From Clostridium drakei (GTDB taxonomy: Bacteria; Bacillota; Clostridia; Clostridiales; Clostridiaceae), in contig NZ_JIBU02000001.1 in the NCBI RefSeq assembly GCF_000633595.2, positions 124,001 to 188,000 of the forward strand: a stretch of DNA of 64,000 nucleotides, given 5' to 3'. The notes under the pieces are model-generated. The model saw nothing but the letters and a program-made list of their open reading frames with translations, was not told the DNA's origin and searched no databases. Positions 53,139-62,927 of this stretch are shown here, one piece after another. How positions within the stretch are numbered: the first letter of the stretch is position 1; the number at the start of each line of letters is the position of its first letter. A program made the position numbers and the translations under genes.

Positions 53139-53975
53139 ATGTTGTCACCAGTTGTTAAAAATACAATATTTGACTCTTTAAATGCTTCGTTACAATACAT
53201 AGATATACTTTTTGATCATCATGTAACTATTTATATTACTGATACAGAAAAAATTTTGAAAATACTTTGTAGTGACAAATTAAGTTTAAGTAGTAAAGAA
53301 GGAGATCCAACACCTAAAGCAGGTGCTCCAGGAAAGGCGTTAAAGTCTGGAAAACCAGTAATAGAAATTCTTCCTAAAGAATTATATGGAGTACCTTTTA
53401 GATCATATTCCATTCCAATTAAAGATGACAATAATAATGTGATTGGTCTTTTGTTAGCAGCAGAAAGTCTTGAAAATATGGATAGTGTACTAACTCTTTC
53501 TGAAAATGTATCAAGTTCTCTTAAAAAAATGTCTTTGGCAAGCAATGATATTTGTGAAGAAATTCAAAAAATAGTTAATTCAAATTCCAATACTTATGAT
53601 GCACTGAATAAGGCTAATAATAATGTTGAAGATACTAATGAAATTTTGAAATTTATACAAGGTGTTTCGAGTCAAACTAATCTTTTAGGACTAAATGCAG
53701 CTATTGAGGCTTCAAGAGCAGGAGATAATGGAAAGGGCTTTGGTGTAGTTGCGCAAGAAATAAGAAAATTGTCTAAATCAAGTAGTGAATCAGTTAAGAA
53801 AATTGATACTGTTTTAAAAGAAATTACTAGCTCAATGGAACTTGTTACTAATGGTATAAATAAATCAAATTCAAATTTTGAAGCGGCAAGTAGTGCAATA
53901 GAGGAAATAACTTCATCTATTCAAGAATTATCTTCAACTGCTGAAATATTAAAAGAACTAGCTAAAAAAATTTAA
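53139..53975 (+). CDS. soluble methyl-accepting chemotaxis-type receptor (YfmS-like)
   Basis: 278 residues without a transmembrane helix. The N-terminal ~115 residues form a PAS/GAF-like sensor ([54 protein letters not shown]). The C-terminal ~160 residues are a short MCP signalling hairpin with the conserved tip [29 protein letters not shown]-type region and [10 protein letters not shown]. This matches cytosolic receptors such as B. subtilis YfmS. ATAGGAGGG before the ATG. No chemotaxis operon is adjacent. Confidence 0.87.
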   Translation: MLSPVVKNTIFDSLNASLQYIDILFDHHVTIYITDTEKILKILCSDKLSLSSKEGDPTPKAGAPGKALKSGKPVIEILPKELYGVPFRSYSIPIKDDNNNVIGLLLAAESLENMDSVLTLSENVSSSLKKMSLASNDICEEIQKIVNSNSNTYDALNKANNNVEDTNEILKFIQGVSSQTNLLGLNAAIEASRAGDNGKGFGVVAQEIRKLSKSSSESVKKIDTVLKEITSSMELVTNGINKSNSNFEAASSAIEEITSSIQELSSTAEILKELAKKI

Positions 53976-54163
53976 ATACATTAATTATAGAAGACAGTGG
54001 AGTAAAATTAATCAAAATTGATTTTTGTATAAAAAGCGTAAGGCCTATACTTTCACTTGTTAATATAATATCTTTCATATGGTTTAAAGAAAAAATGTGA
54101 TATAATAACCATTAGTTGAATAAAAATGGCACAATATGATCAATAAACCAGGGGGGAATATCA

Positions 54164-54826
54164 ATGGTAAATATGTTATTTAGTTTATATAACTTTAATG
54201 AAAAATGGGCAAAAAATATCGTATCAAAGTATATAAACTCTAATAATAGAGTTCTGATAATTCCATTTTCTTTTGATGAAGATGTAAAAAGTGATATGGA
54301 ATGGCAGAGTGAATTTAATAAATACAAAGGAAGGCATTACAAAGTTATAGAGAAAACGTTCTCGAGCTATGGAGTTAGTGGGAAAAATATAAAATGTATA
54401 AATTATTTTAAAGATACTAAGGAAAGTGCAAAAGATAAAATAAAAGATAGTGATGTAATATTTTTCACTGGAGGCTTGCCTGATAAAATGATGTACAGGC
54501 TAAGTGAGTTTGATTTAATAAATGAAATCGAAAACTTTAAAGGTATAATTATTGGAAGTAGTGCTGGTGCAATGATACAGATAAAAGATTATCATATTAC
54601 TCCAGATGAAGACTATAATACATTTTCATATAATAAAGGGTTAAATTTTATTAAAAATTTTGATATTGAAGTACATTATGAAGGCACAGAAACACAGGAA
54701 AAGTACATAAATAAGGTACTAAATGAAAAATCAGATACAGTGTATGCAATTAAAAATACTGGAGGAATAATTATTGATAATAATGTAACTACATTATTAG
54801 GAGATACATGTAAATTCAATAGATAG
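54164..54826 (+). CDS. peptidase S51 family (dipeptidase E / cyanophycinase-like)
   Basis: 220 residues with the class I glutamine-amidotransferase-like fold used by S51 peptidases. The nucleophile elbow is G131-S-S133-A-G-A in IIIGSSAGAMIQI, and an upstream FTGGLPDKMM carries the oxyanion/glycine motif. His candidates follow in KDYHITPDEDYN and EVHYEG. Substrate (Asp-dipeptides or other) is not assignable. GGGGGG lies before the ATG. The terminator hairpin at 54876 belongs to the following repeat unit. The 53976-54163 gap upstream shows no feature. Confidence 0.83.
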   Translation: MVNMLFSLYNFNEKWAKNIVSKYINSNNRVLIIPFSFDEDVKSDMEWQSEFNKYKGRHYKVIEKTFSSYGVSGKNIKCINYFKDTKESAKDKIKDSDVIFFTGGLPDKMMYRLSEFDLINEIENFKGIIIGSSAGAMIQIKDYHITPDEDYNTFSYNKGLNFIKNFDIEVHYEGTETQEKYINKVLNEKSDTVYAIKNTGGIIIDNNVTTLLGDTCKFNR

Positions 54827-54875
54827 CTTAAAATTTTTTATTTGATATAAAATAGGTTTTTAGAATTCTATAAAT

Positions 54876-55099
54876 AAAGCACTTGGTTAATGCCAGGTGC
54901 TTTATTCATAGGATATTAAAAAAATATATACTAACATGTAACAAATATTAAACAATATCGTAACAATTATTTTATATAATAATAATTGTCCTAAGGAAAT
55001 AGACCTTAGAGGAAAATTTTAAAATATAATAAGTCTCCCCTTATTATAGATATAGTTTGTTTCAGGTAAGCACTAGTGAAAGACACTAGTGCTTATTTG
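54876..55099 (+). repeat. structured noncoding repeat, copy 2
   Basis: Second copy of the element at 46946-47167, same orientation and internal spacing. It has terminator hairpin AAAGCACTTGG/CCAGGTGCTTT (54876-54903), a 50-bp spacer, and an ACAATTATT/AATAATTGT stem. Then come CTAAGG/CCTTAG (54991-55009), AATAAG/CTTATT, and the final hairpin TAAGCACTAGTG/CACTAGTGCTTA (55067-55095) plus TTT. Base changes in the last stem (G-T in copy 1, A-T here) keep pairing, which supports a selected RNA structure. It precedes the PIN-PhoH gene by about 95 bp. Confidence 0.72.
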
Positions 55100-55192
55100 A
55101 ATTAATATAATAAAAGTGTATTTCAATAAATTTTAATACATTTATAAAATGTAGTGAATATAATAGTAGTAATGGAGAAGGGAGGAGTAATT

Positions 55193-56569
55193 TTGAAGAG
55201 AACCTATATCTTGGACACAAATGTTATTCTGTATTCACCAGGGGCTATTTTTACTTTTGGGGATAATGATGTAATTATACCTGAAATAGTATTAGAAGAA
55301 TTAGATAGCTTTAAAAAACAAAAGAACGACCTAGGTGCTAATGCTAGACATGCAGCTAGAATTATAGATAGACTTAGAAGACAGGGAAAGCTTAATGAAG
55401 GAGTTAGTATCCCAGGAGGGGGAAAATTGAAGGTAGAAATGAATCATTATGATACTGAAATACCTCCATGCTGGGATAAAAATAAGGCAGACAATCGAAT
55501 AATACAGATTTGTAAAGCTCTTAAGGAACAAGGAGAAGATGTATGCCTTATTACAAAAGATACTTTTGAGAGAATTAAAGCAGATATTGTTGGTATAGAT
55601 GTGGAGGATTTTTATGAAAAGGTAGTACCGGAAAATGAAGATCAATATACAGGAAGAATTGATGTTTACGCTTCAAATGAAAAAATATCAGAATTTTATC
55701 ATAATAAATTTATAGAAATAAAGGATGTTTTATGTTATGAAGAGACACAAGGGAAATATGTTGTACCTAACTTTTATACTAATCAATTTGTTATAATTCA
55801 CTGCAGTGAAAATCCTAGGCAAACAGCATTAGGAAGATTTAATGGTGATAAAATAGTAAATTTGAATTACAAGGAAAATATTTTTTTCGGTATTAATCCA
55901 AGAAATGTAGGACAGAAATTCATGATGGAGGCATTGTTTACAGATGCAGATAAAGCTCCTTTAGTGATAGTAAAGGGGCCAGCAGGTACAGCTAAAACTT
56001 TATTTTCTTTAGCGGTTGGACTTCACAAGATTATGGAGTGTAATACTAATCAATATAGAAGAATTCTTGTATGCAGGCCCAATGTCACTATGGATGAAGA
56101 TATAGGATTTTTACCTGGTACAGAAGAGGAGAAAATAGCACCTTTTATGAGGCCAATATTTGACAATTTGGAAATATTAGTAGATTCAAATGAAAAACAG
56201 AGATATAAAAATGAAAAGGAATTAGCAGATAAAATTAAAGAACTTTTTGATAGAAGAATTATAACTACAGAGGCTGTAGCTTATTTAAGAGGAAGATCTA
56301 TAGTTAAAAACTGGGTAATTGTAGATGAAGCACAAAATTTAACACCAAAGCAGGTTAAAGCGATTATAACAAGAGTAGGTGAAGGAACAAAGCTTATATT
56401 AATAGGAGACCCAGATCAAATAGATCAACCATTCCTGGATTCAAGATCAAATGGACTTTGTTATGCTTCGGAAAAAATGAAAGGTAGTAATTTATGTTAT
56501 CAAATAACAATGAATTACAATGAATGTGAAAGATCACCACTATCATATGAGGCTTCAAAAAGATTATAA
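55193..56569 (+). CDS. PIN domain fused to PhoH-type ATPase
   Basis: 458 residues. The N-terminal PIN nuclease domain (about 1-135) has acidic residues in YILDTNVIL, PEIVLEELDSFK, NKADNRIIQI and CLITKDTFERIKA. The C-terminal PhoH ATPase/helicase domain (about 230-450) has P-loop VKGPAGTAKTLFSLAVG and Walker B NWVIVDEAQNLTPKQVKAIITRVG, then LIGDPDQIDQPFLD. The P-loop reads GPAGTAKT, with Ala in place of the usual Gly before Lys. PhoH2-type proteins act in RNA unwinding and cleavage. TTG start at 55193 follows GGGAGGAG; the frame-opening GTG 55154 lacks a site. Confidence 0.9.
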   Translation: MKRTYILDTNVILYSPGAIFTFGDNDVIIPEIVLEELDSFKKQKNDLGANARHAARIIDRLRRQGKLNEGVSIPGGGKLKVEMNHYDTEIPPCWDKNKADNRIIQICKALKEQGEDVCLITKDTFERIKADIVGIDVEDFYEKVVPENEDQYTGRIDVYASNEKISEFYHNKFIEIKDVLCYEETQGKYVVPNFYTNQFVIIHCSENPRQTALGRFNGDKIVNLNYKENIFFGINPRNVGQKFMMEALFTDADKAPLVIVKGPAGTAKTLFSLAVGLHKIMECNTNQYRRILVCRPNVTMDEDIGFLPGTEEEKIAPFMRPIFDNLEILVDSNEKQRYKNEKELADKIKELFDRRIITTEAVAYLRGRSIVKNWVIVDEAQNLTPKQVKAIITRVGEGTKLILIGDPDQIDQPFLDSRSNGLCYASEKMKGSNLCYQITMNYNECERSPLSYEASKRL

Positions 56570-56581
56570 TGATTTAAATAG

Positions 56582-56604
56582 GCGGAGTTAATCCGCTTTT
56601 TTTA
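56582..56604 (+). terminator. terminator of the PIN-PhoH gene
   Basis: GCGGA (56582-56586), GTTAA loop, TCCGC (56592-56596), then TTTTTTTAT. The rest of the gap up to 56861 is AT-rich with no gene seen. Confidence 0.8.
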
Positions 56605-56861
56605 TAAGAAATTTTATTCACTTGAAACGTATTCAAATAAGAGTACATGTCAATAATTTTATATGTAAACATAATTTAGAAATTGATCATGAATTTATAA
56701 AGAATGGAGCAAAACAATTTTTAGAAAATCCTTAACATATTCAAAATTTAATTTTTATTAACATCTTTTATGACCTATTTATAATTATTTCTATTTAAAA
56801 AATATATCATTTATTGTACAATATTGAGAGATGTAATTTTAGAAAGGAAAGGTTTTTGTAT

Positions 56862-57869
56862 ATGAACAAAAGAAAAACAAATGGTAAAAGGGGGAAATCC
56901 ATTTGGAAGTTGGTTATAGGGTTTTTAATATTTGAAGTATTATTCACTGGAATAACTGCTCCTCTTTTAATATTTTATGGGCCATTTAAAAATGTAAAAA
57001 AAACTATAGTTGAATCTGCAATGACAACACTTAGTCATCAATATATTGCTAAGTTTTTTTTATCTGATGATGAAATTAATAAAATTTTGGGAGAAAATAC
57101 TATAGACAATATTCAACAAGATAATGTTTCTCAGTTAAAGTTTGAAAATAAACATGATAGCAGCATAGAAAGAGAAGAAGTTAGTGATGGAAGAAAATTT
57201 AACGGATATATTCTTATCATTCATGATCCTACAAGAGTAAAAGTAGGGTATAGTAAGAAGTTAGGTGTAGCTGGTGAGTTAACTAGCCAAATAGCAAAGG
57301 ATAACAATGCTGTAGCAGCAATTAATGGTGGTGGATTTACAGATAGCTCTTCAGGTGATAGTAAGTGGACAGGGACTGGTGGAAAACCTGTTGGAATACT
57401 TATGAGTGGTGGAAAAGAAGTGTATAATGACGTATCAGATGAAGATAAGGAAATGGAAGTAATGGCAATGACTAGTAAAGGGGAACTTTTGGTAGGCTCA
57501 CACAGCTTGTCAGAAATGAAGTCACTTGGCGTTACAGAGGCTATCTCCTTTGGTCCTGCATTGGTTGTAAATGGAAAGGGAACTATAAAATCTGGTGATG
57601 GCGGATGGGGAATAGCTCCAAGAACTGCCATAGGACAGAGGAAAGATGGAGCTATATTATTTTTGGTTATAGATGGAAGGCAAACAAAAAGTGTAGGTGC
57701 AACATTGAAAGATGTTCAGAATATAATGCTTGAATATGGTGCATTAAATGCTACAAATTTGGATGGAGGTTCTTCATCAACTATGTACTATGAAGGTGAA
57801 GTAATAAATAATCCATGTGACCCTTTAGGAGAAAGATCTGTACCTTCTGCTGTTTATGTTAAACATTAA
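56862..57869 (+). CDS. phosphodiester glycosidase (NAGPA)-domain membrane-anchored protein
   Basis: 335 residues. A short basic N-terminus, one transmembrane anchor near 14-38 (LVIGFLIFEVLFTGITAPLL), then an extracellular linker. From about 130 onward it has a NAGPA domain: AKDNNAVAAINGGGFTD, GTGGKPVGILMSGGKEV, GPALVVNGKG, GIAPRTAIGQRKDGAILFLVIDGRQ and ATNLDGGSSSTMYYEGEVIN. Bacterial members act on cell-wall or exopolysaccharide phosphodiesters. ATG 56862 follows GAAAGGAAAGG. It is followed 35 bp later by another anchored protein gene, probably the same operon. Confidence 0.88.
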   Translation: MNKRKTNGKRGKSIWKLVIGFLIFEVLFTGITAPLLIFYGPFKNVKKTIVESAMTTLSHQYIAKFFLSDDEINKILGENTIDNIQQDNVSQLKFENKHDSSIEREEVSDGRKFNGYILIIHDPTRVKVGYSKKLGVAGELTSQIAKDNNAVAAINGGGFTDSSSGDSKWTGTGGKPVGILMSGGKEVYNDVSDEDKEMEVMAMTSKGELLVGSHSLSEMKSLGVTEAISFGPALVVNGKGTIKSGDGGWGIAPRTAIGQRKDGAILFLVIDGRQTKSVGATLKDVQNIMLEYGALNATNLDGGSSSTMYYEGEVINNPCDPLGERSVPSAVYVKH

Positions 57870-57904
57870 AGTACACTAGATAAGTATTAGAAGGAGAGTG
57901 CTCA

Positions 57905-58930
57905 ATGAAGATTTTCGTAAGAATTCTTATATGGATAATGATATCATTAACACTACAGTGTGCAGGACTTTTTTATGCTAATAAATACTTATTTGCATCA
58001 AGCACAGATATAAAAACTAAAAAAGTAGTGAAAAGTGATAACAAAAAGCCAGATATTAAAATTAATATACCAGATAATGCGAAAAATACAAATATATCAT
58101 TTGATGGGAAGTTTGTGGCTTATTATGATGGAGATGTGTTGAAAGTAGTAAATACTTTAACAGGTGAAGAAAAAAGTGTAGAATTTCAAGGTGGAGTAAA
58201 GGTATCTTTTTATAAATGGCTTTCTGATAGAAATAGAATGCTTATAGCTGAAAAGGAAAGCTCAGATGAAGAATCAAATTTAAAATTAGCTTATTATGAT
58301 GTTGATAAAGGTTTAAAAGAGGATATTAAAAACTTAGATTGGGCTGATAAAAAATCAGAGGTTGAAGATATACAAGCATCACCTCTTACTAATGTAATAT
58401 ATGTTAAGGTGGCTAATAGTGGAAAGCGCAGCAATATATATTGGGTTAATATAATGAAGGAAATGAAAAAGGTTGAAACAAGAAGTTATCAAATAGGAAG
58501 TATAAAAGTACTTCCACATGAAGATAAGTTAATATATGAAGATTTAACTCACAGTAGAATATATATGACTGATAAAGATGAACCTTTAGATATAAGTGGT
58601 GTAAGTAATCCAAGTTTATTAGGGGTAGATGATAATGACAATGTATATATAGGAGAAACCAATGATGATAAAGTTACTAAAGTATTTTATGGAACTGTAA
58701 AAGAAGGCAGAAATGAATTTCAAACTATAGATTTAGGAAGTTCTGTAGATAAAAATAATATATATATAACTGGAGAAGGAAAAGTTTATATTAATGATAA
58801 TCTTAAAGGTGTTGTAAAGGAATTTTCAAGTGGAAAACAATATAATTATGTAGGAACTTTTGTTCAAATGTATAACGGAGGAGTTATATCGATAAGTGAT
58901 GGGAAACTTGTAAAAACTTTATTTAATTAA
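57905..58930 (+). CDS. membrane-anchored extracytoplasmic protein with beta-propeller-like repeats
   Basis: 341 residues, no named family recognised. One N-terminal anchor (LIWIMISLTLQCAGLFYANKY). The rest looks like repeated beta strands: ISFDGKFVAYYDGDVLKVVN, VSFYKWLSDRNRMLIAEKES, IQASPLTNVIYVKVA, VYIGETNDDK, IYITGEGKVYIND. This is reminiscent of TolB/DPP4-type propeller blades. Ribosome site AAGGAGAGTG. Likely co-transcribed with the NAGPA-domain gene and the M50 protease gene downstream. Confidence 0.75.
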   Translation: MKIFVRILIWIMISLTLQCAGLFYANKYLFASSTDIKTKKVVKSDNKKPDIKINIPDNAKNTNISFDGKFVAYYDGDVLKVVNTLTGEEKSVEFQGGVKVSFYKWLSDRNRMLIAEKESSDEESNLKLAYYDVDKGLKEDIKNLDWADKKSEVEDIQASPLTNVIYVKVANSGKRSNIYWVNIMKEMKKVETRSYQIGSIKVLPHEDKLIYEDLTHSRIYMTDKDEPLDISGVSNPSLLGVDDNDNVYIGETNDDKVTKVFYGTVKEGRNEFQTIDLGSSVDKNNIYITGEGKVYINDNLKGVVKEFSSGKQYNYVGTFVQMYNGGVISISDGKLVKTLFN

Positions 58931-58964
58931 ATAATTTTTTGTATTAAGGGAGGGATAATTAGAT

Positions 58965-59609
58965 TTGGATAATTGGTTATTAGGAAAAATACTTATATTA
59001 CCAGCCATACTTATAGGATTTACATTTCATGAGTATGCTCATGCTATAGTGGCGGATAAGTTAGGAGATAAAACTCCTAAATTTCAAGGAAGACTTACGT
59101 TAAATCCATTTGTGCATATAGATATAATTGGATTTTTAATGATACTAATAATGAATTTTGGATGGGCAAAACCTGTTCAAATAAATCCATCAGCTTTTAA
59201 AAATAGATATAAAGATGATTTAAAAGTATCTATTGCTGGGCCGTTAGCAAATTTAGTAGTAGCATTTATAGGAGCAATACTTATGGTATTATTATCTAAG
59301 TATGGATTTAATTTATTAAGCGCTGTTCCAGGATTATATAATATACTTTCAATAATAATTTCATATATAGTTAGTATAAATTGTATGCTTTTTATTTTTA
59401 ATCTTATACCGATACCAGGTTTGGATGGATTTCACATTTTGAGAGATTTATTTCCAGGCTATTATTATAAAATATCAGATACATTATATAGATATCAAAT
59501 GATTATATTGTTAGTGATTATAGTAACACCTATAGCAACTTATGTAGTAGGAATACCATCAAGACTTTTATATGTTACATTTATTCGTATTGCTAATCTT
59601 ATAATATAA
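58965..59609 (+). CDS. site-2-protease-type M50 membrane metallopeptidase
   Basis: 214 residues, about five hydrophobic segments. Zinc motif [15 protein letters not shown] (HExxH), the [15 protein letters not shown] and [15 protein letters not shown] segments, and [17 protein letters not shown] supplying the third ligand Asp. Cleaves substrates within the membrane plane; the target is unknown. TTG start at 58965 with GGGAGGG about 10 bases upstream. Typical of the YwhC-like group in clostridia. Confidence 0.9.
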   Translation: MDNWLLGKILILPAILIGFTFHEYAHAIVADKLGDKTPKFQGRLTLNPFVHIDIIGFLMILIMNFGWAKPVQINPSAFKNRYKDDLKVSIAGPLANLVVAFIGAILMVLLSKYGFNLLSAVPGLYNILSIIISYIVSINCMLFIFNLIPIPGLDGFHILRDLFPGYYYKISDTLYRYQMIILLVIIVTPIATYVVGIPSRLLYVTFIRIANLII

Positions 59610-59646
59610 AACAAAATGCTATGTTGATACATCAGGAGGAATTTTT

Positions 59647-60294
59647 ATGAGACTAAGGAAAAAATGGTGGGCGAGACCAGAGATGGAGCAAAGTCCCTTG
59701 ACTGTGATAAATCCACAAGAACACAAAGGAAAGTGGAAGGAAGAATTTAAGAATGAAAATCCTATATATTTAGAATTGGGATGTGGAAGAGGAGCTTTTT
59801 TATGTGAACATTCAAAACAAAATCCCAATATAAACTATATAGGTATAGATTTAAAAGATGAAGTATTAATATATGCTTTAAGAAAACTAATTCAAGAAGA
59901 AATTACTAATGCTAGAATTATTCCATCTAATATAACAAATATTTCAGAAATGTTTGATGAGAATGAAGTAAGCAGGATATATATAAATTTTTGCAATCCT
60001 TGGCCAAAGGACAGACATAATAAGAGAAGACTTACACATACAAGATTTTTAAATCAATATAAGCAATTTTTAAAACCTGAAAGTGAAATATGGTTTAAAA
60101 CTGATGATAGAGATTTGTTTGAGGATTCTCAAGTTTACTTTAAAGAGAATGGTTTTAATATTGAATATATAACTTATGATCTTCATAATAGTGATTTTCA
60201 GCAAAATATAGTTACAGAGTATGAGAGCAAATTTACTTCTTTAGGAATGAAAACTATGTTTTTATTAGCAAAACTTGTTGTAGTCAGTAAATAG
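59647..60294 (+). CDS. trmB: tRNA (guanine-N7-)-methyltransferase
   Basis: Methylates G46 of tRNA using SAM. 215 residues. N-terminal [20 protein letters not shown] motif [31 protein letters not shown], and the signature [22 protein letters not shown] near 120. ATG follows AGGAGGAA. A terminator closes the unit. Confidence 0.95.
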   Translation: MRLRKKWWARPEMEQSPLTVINPQEHKGKWKEEFKNENPIYLELGCGRGAFLCEHSKQNPNINYIGIDLKDEVLIYALRKLIQEEITNARIIPSNITNISEMFDENEVSRIYINFCNPWPKDRHNKRRLTHTRFLNQYKQFLKPESEIWFKTDDRDLFEDSQVYFKENGFNIEYITYDLHNSDFQQNIVTEYESKFTSLGMKTMFLLAKLVVVSK

Positions 60295-60332
60295 ATTTTG
60301 AAAATACAAATAAAATTTTAAACTAAATAATT

Positions 60333-60372
60333 CACATTAGAGATCAAAGATTCTTCTCTAATGTGTTTTTAT
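60333..60372 (+). terminator. terminator of trmB unit
   Basis: CACATTAGAGA (60333-60343) pairs with TCTCTAATGTG (60355-60365) followed by TTTTTATTTT. Confidence 0.88.
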
Positions 60373-60416
60373 TTTAAAAATATATAGTTTTGTAGTATTG
60401 AAAGGTGTGGTACACT

Positions 60417-61214
60417 ATGAACTTTTTAACAGAAATATTATGGAAAACTCTTATAGAAACATTTTATTTAACGGGTATGATTATATTAATTGGATTGACA
60501 CTTGGTGTACTAAGAAATAATTCAATAAAAAACTTTCAAAGGAGTTTTGGCAGCAATGCAGTAATGATAACAGGATTTATTGGTGTTCCAATCCATGAGC
60601 TAAGTCATGCTATTTTTGCTGTATTATTTGGACATAAAATTACTAAAATTAAATTACTTCAAAAACCAGATGAGAATGGCGTAATGGGATATGTACAACA
60701 TGGTTACAATCAAAATAGCATTTATCAACAAATAGGAAATTTTTTTATAGGTATAGCACCTATATTTGGAGGAGTTTTTTCTATAATTACTTTGATGAAA
60801 TTTATGTTGCCAAGAGTCTATAACAGTTTTATTGATATATTAATTAGAAGTTTGCATGTTACAGTGTTAAATAAAAATACAATTGAAGGAATAATAAACT
60901 CTTATTCAGGGTTAATAAAGGTTATTTTTTCTTTAAAGAATTTTCAAAATCCCTATTTTTATATATTTCTATTTCTATCTATATGTATATCTTCCCATAT
61001 ATCTTTGAGCTCTGCGGATATAAAAGGAGCTTTTAGAGGATTGAGTGTTATATTTATAATACTATTAATATTAAATGCTTTAAATTTAACAAAATATATC
61101 TTGGCTATTGATTTAATAAAGTATAATATTTTAATAACGGGATTTCTAATGATATCTGTAATACTTTCTACAATAACATTTTTAGTAAGTTTAATTTTTA
61201 TTAATGTAAAATAG
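60417..61214 (+). CDS. M50-like integral membrane metallopeptidase homologue
   Basis: 265 residues, about six hydrophobic segments. HELSHAIFAVLFGHKI supplies an HExxH motif in a membrane context (preceded by ITGFIGVPI), as in M50 or DUF3267-like families. A clear N-P-x-P-x-x-D-G third-ligand motif is not visible, so activity is uncertain. ATG 60417 is preferred; GAAAGGTG is 9-16 bases before it and overlaps the frame-opening GTG 60405. Different from the M50 gene at 58965. Confidence 0.78.
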   Translation: MNFLTEILWKTLIETFYLTGMIILIGLTLGVLRNNSIKNFQRSFGSNAVMITGFIGVPIHELSHAIFAVLFGHKITKIKLLQKPDENGVMGYVQHGYNQNSIYQQIGNFFIGIAPIFGGVFSIITLMKFMLPRVYNSFIDILIRSLHVTVLNKNTIEGIINSYSGLIKVIFSLKNFQNPYFYIFLFLSICISSHISLSSADIKGAFRGLSVIFIILLILNALNLTKYILAIDLIKYNILITGFLMISVILSTITFLVSLIFINVK

Positions 61215-61324
61215 TGATAAAAAAAGAATGATTACATTTATTTTGGAATAATTTGTAAAAAAGCTATATTTTGTGATACAATAGTATTATTGTATAGAAA
61301 ATATAAAATGGGGGTTAATATGCT

Positions 61325-61696
61325 ATGTTTAGAGAAAAAATTAATGAATTTATTAGAGTTATTTCTAAAACAGAGGATTGTGAATGTTTAGATATGATGG
61401 AAGAATTGATAGACTCTGCTGGGGATTATTTGAGAAGAGTTAATGTATTAGAAATAGGAATAATGGTTGGAAAGTATAGCAAAGAAGATGATGAATATAG
61501 AAAATATATTGATAAACTAGATAAACAAAGAAGCAGTGCATATGATAATTTAATATCAAATGTTAAAATTATTAATAGACTTTGCAGAATAAATAATTTA
61601 GTACCAATGTATCAAGGAAATGAAGAAGAAAGAGTAGAAGTAGCTGAATTTGCACAAAAGGTAGTAGATGAACTATTTAGTACAAGAAGATTATAA
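61325..61696 (+). CDS. small helical protein of unknown function, possibly DUF3232-like
   Basis: 123 residues, predicted all-helical and acidic: REKINEFIRVISKTEDCECL, EELIDSAGDYLRRVNVLEIG, KLDKQRSSAYDNLISNVKII, then VEVAEFAQKVVDELF. It resembles small clostridial proteins annotated DUF3232; this is from memory of sequence character, so tentative. GGGGGTT upstream of the ATG. Single-gene unit closed by a strong terminator. Confidence 0.7.
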   Translation: MFREKINEFIRVISKTEDCECLDMMEELIDSAGDYLRRVNVLEIGIMVGKYSKEDDEYRKYIDKLDKQRSSAYDNLISNVKIINRLCRINNLVPMYQGNEEERVEVAEFAQKVVDELFSTRRL

Positions 61697-61706
61697 TTAA
61701 AAAATT

Positions 61707-61739
61707 AGCATGAAGGATCATATTCCTTCATGCTTTTTA
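61707..61739. terminator. terminator between convergent genes
   Basis: AGCATGAAGGA (61707-61717) pairs with TCCTTCATGCT (61724-61734) and is followed by TTTTT; A-rich on the other side, so it can serve both directions. Confidence 0.88.
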
Positions 61740-61754
61740 AACAGGAATATTATA

Positions 61755-62639
61755 TTAGCTTACATTAAATTTTTTAGCAAGCTCAATAGGAGAATAAGAT
61801 AATTTTGCTTGTCTTAGACCTTCAATTCCTAAATCTTGTTCACGGTTTATGAGTGGAGTTTCACTAAAGTAATTTTCTATAAAAGTTTTATTGACAAAGT
61901 TATAAAGACCTCTTATATCTGAATCTGCTTTTTCAATGTGTATTATTCCAACATTTTCATTTACCTTTTCACCTATGGTGAAAGCTGATAGCTTATCATT
62001 AACGTGAACAACCATTCCTATAAAATCCAATTTGTTACTATTTTTTAGTAATTCTTCTATAGATCTGAGTTCATATAAAAGATATCCCTTACATATATGT
62101 TTGTGACACCATTCACGAGCGGCTTTTATGCATGGTTGTATTAGTTCTGGAGTCATTTCAGAAATTTTATAATCATAATTTTTTATAAAATAGTTATAGT
62201 GATTTTTTTTCTTATGAAGAATTTTGCCAGAAAGACTTATAAGTTTTTTGCTTTCATATATATAATCAAAATTATCTCTATCCTCTTCTATAACAAAAGT
62301 ATCACCGAAAACATCTAATAGATCATCTATAAATGGTTGTTCTGCATCTTTAAAAAGGTAACTTAGGTCATATGAAGATCTAAGTTCTAATAAAATATTA
62401 ACTATTTCTTTTAAATTTTCTTTTTTATAGCCTATAGGCTGCATAAAATGATAACTTCCATCAAAGTCCATCTTTTTAATAATTATTACATCTTTATAAA
62501 TAGCATACTGTATATCGCAAGCTTTTCGCCATATAAAAAGATTTGTAAAAGAATATTCACAGGTTTCAAATGAGTATGGTTTTAAATATTTGTCAAAGAG
62601 TTCCTTATCTTCTAGAGATAGGGGTTTAAAATTAAGCAT
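61755..62639 (-). CDS. DUF2156 (phosphatidylglycerol lysyltransferase C-terminal-like) protein
   Basis: 294 residues, cytosolic, GNAT-like double fold. It begins FKPLSLEDKELFDKYLKPYSFETCEYSFTNLFIWR, typical of clostridial DUF2156 proteins. Later motifs are SLSGKILHKKKNHYNYFIKN, LSAFTIGEKVNENVGIIHIEKADSDIRGLYNFVN and INREQDLGIEGLRQAKLSYSP. It lacks the membrane part of MprF, so lysyl-lipid synthesis is not implied. AAAGGATG lies 6-13 bases before the ATG on the minus strand. Confidence 0.85.
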   Translation of the reverse strand: MLNFKPLSLEDKELFDKYLKPYSFETCEYSFTNLFIWRKACDIQYAIYKDVIIIKKMDFDGSYHFMQPIGYKKENLKEIVNILLELRSSYDLSYLFKDAEQPFIDDLLDVFGDTFVIEEDRDNFDYIYESKKLISLSGKILHKKKNHYNYFIKNYDYKISEMTPELIQPCIKAAREWCHKHICKGYLLYELRSIEELLKNSNKLDFIGMVVHVNDKLSAFTIGEKVNENVGIIHIEKADSDIRGLYNFVNKTFIENYFSETPLINREQDLGIEGLRQAKLSYSPIELAKKFNVS

Positions 62640-62927
62640 AGGTACATCCTTTCTGTAAAAACTAATATTAAATAATATTAAATATTATTTGGTTATATGA
62701 ATATTATATAATAAAAATAATATTTATTAAACATTATTTTTATATTTAAATATTATATGAATATTATAGATTAATTAATTTTAACATAAAGTTAAAATTA
62801 TGTTAATTTATTATACAGTACTGTTAAAAATAAGTTAAAGTATTTGTTATTTAATAATATTATTGCTTTTTAATAGTAAAATAATTAATGGAAATATTAC
62901 TTAATGTTAAAATTGAGGAGGATAATA
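62640..62927. other. very AT-rich divergent intergenic region
   Basis: About 290 bp, nearly all A/T, with ATATGAATATTATA twice (around 62695 and 62755) and many AATATT palindromes. No gene seen; it holds the divergent promoters of the DUF2156 and chemoreceptor genes. Confidence 0.5.
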
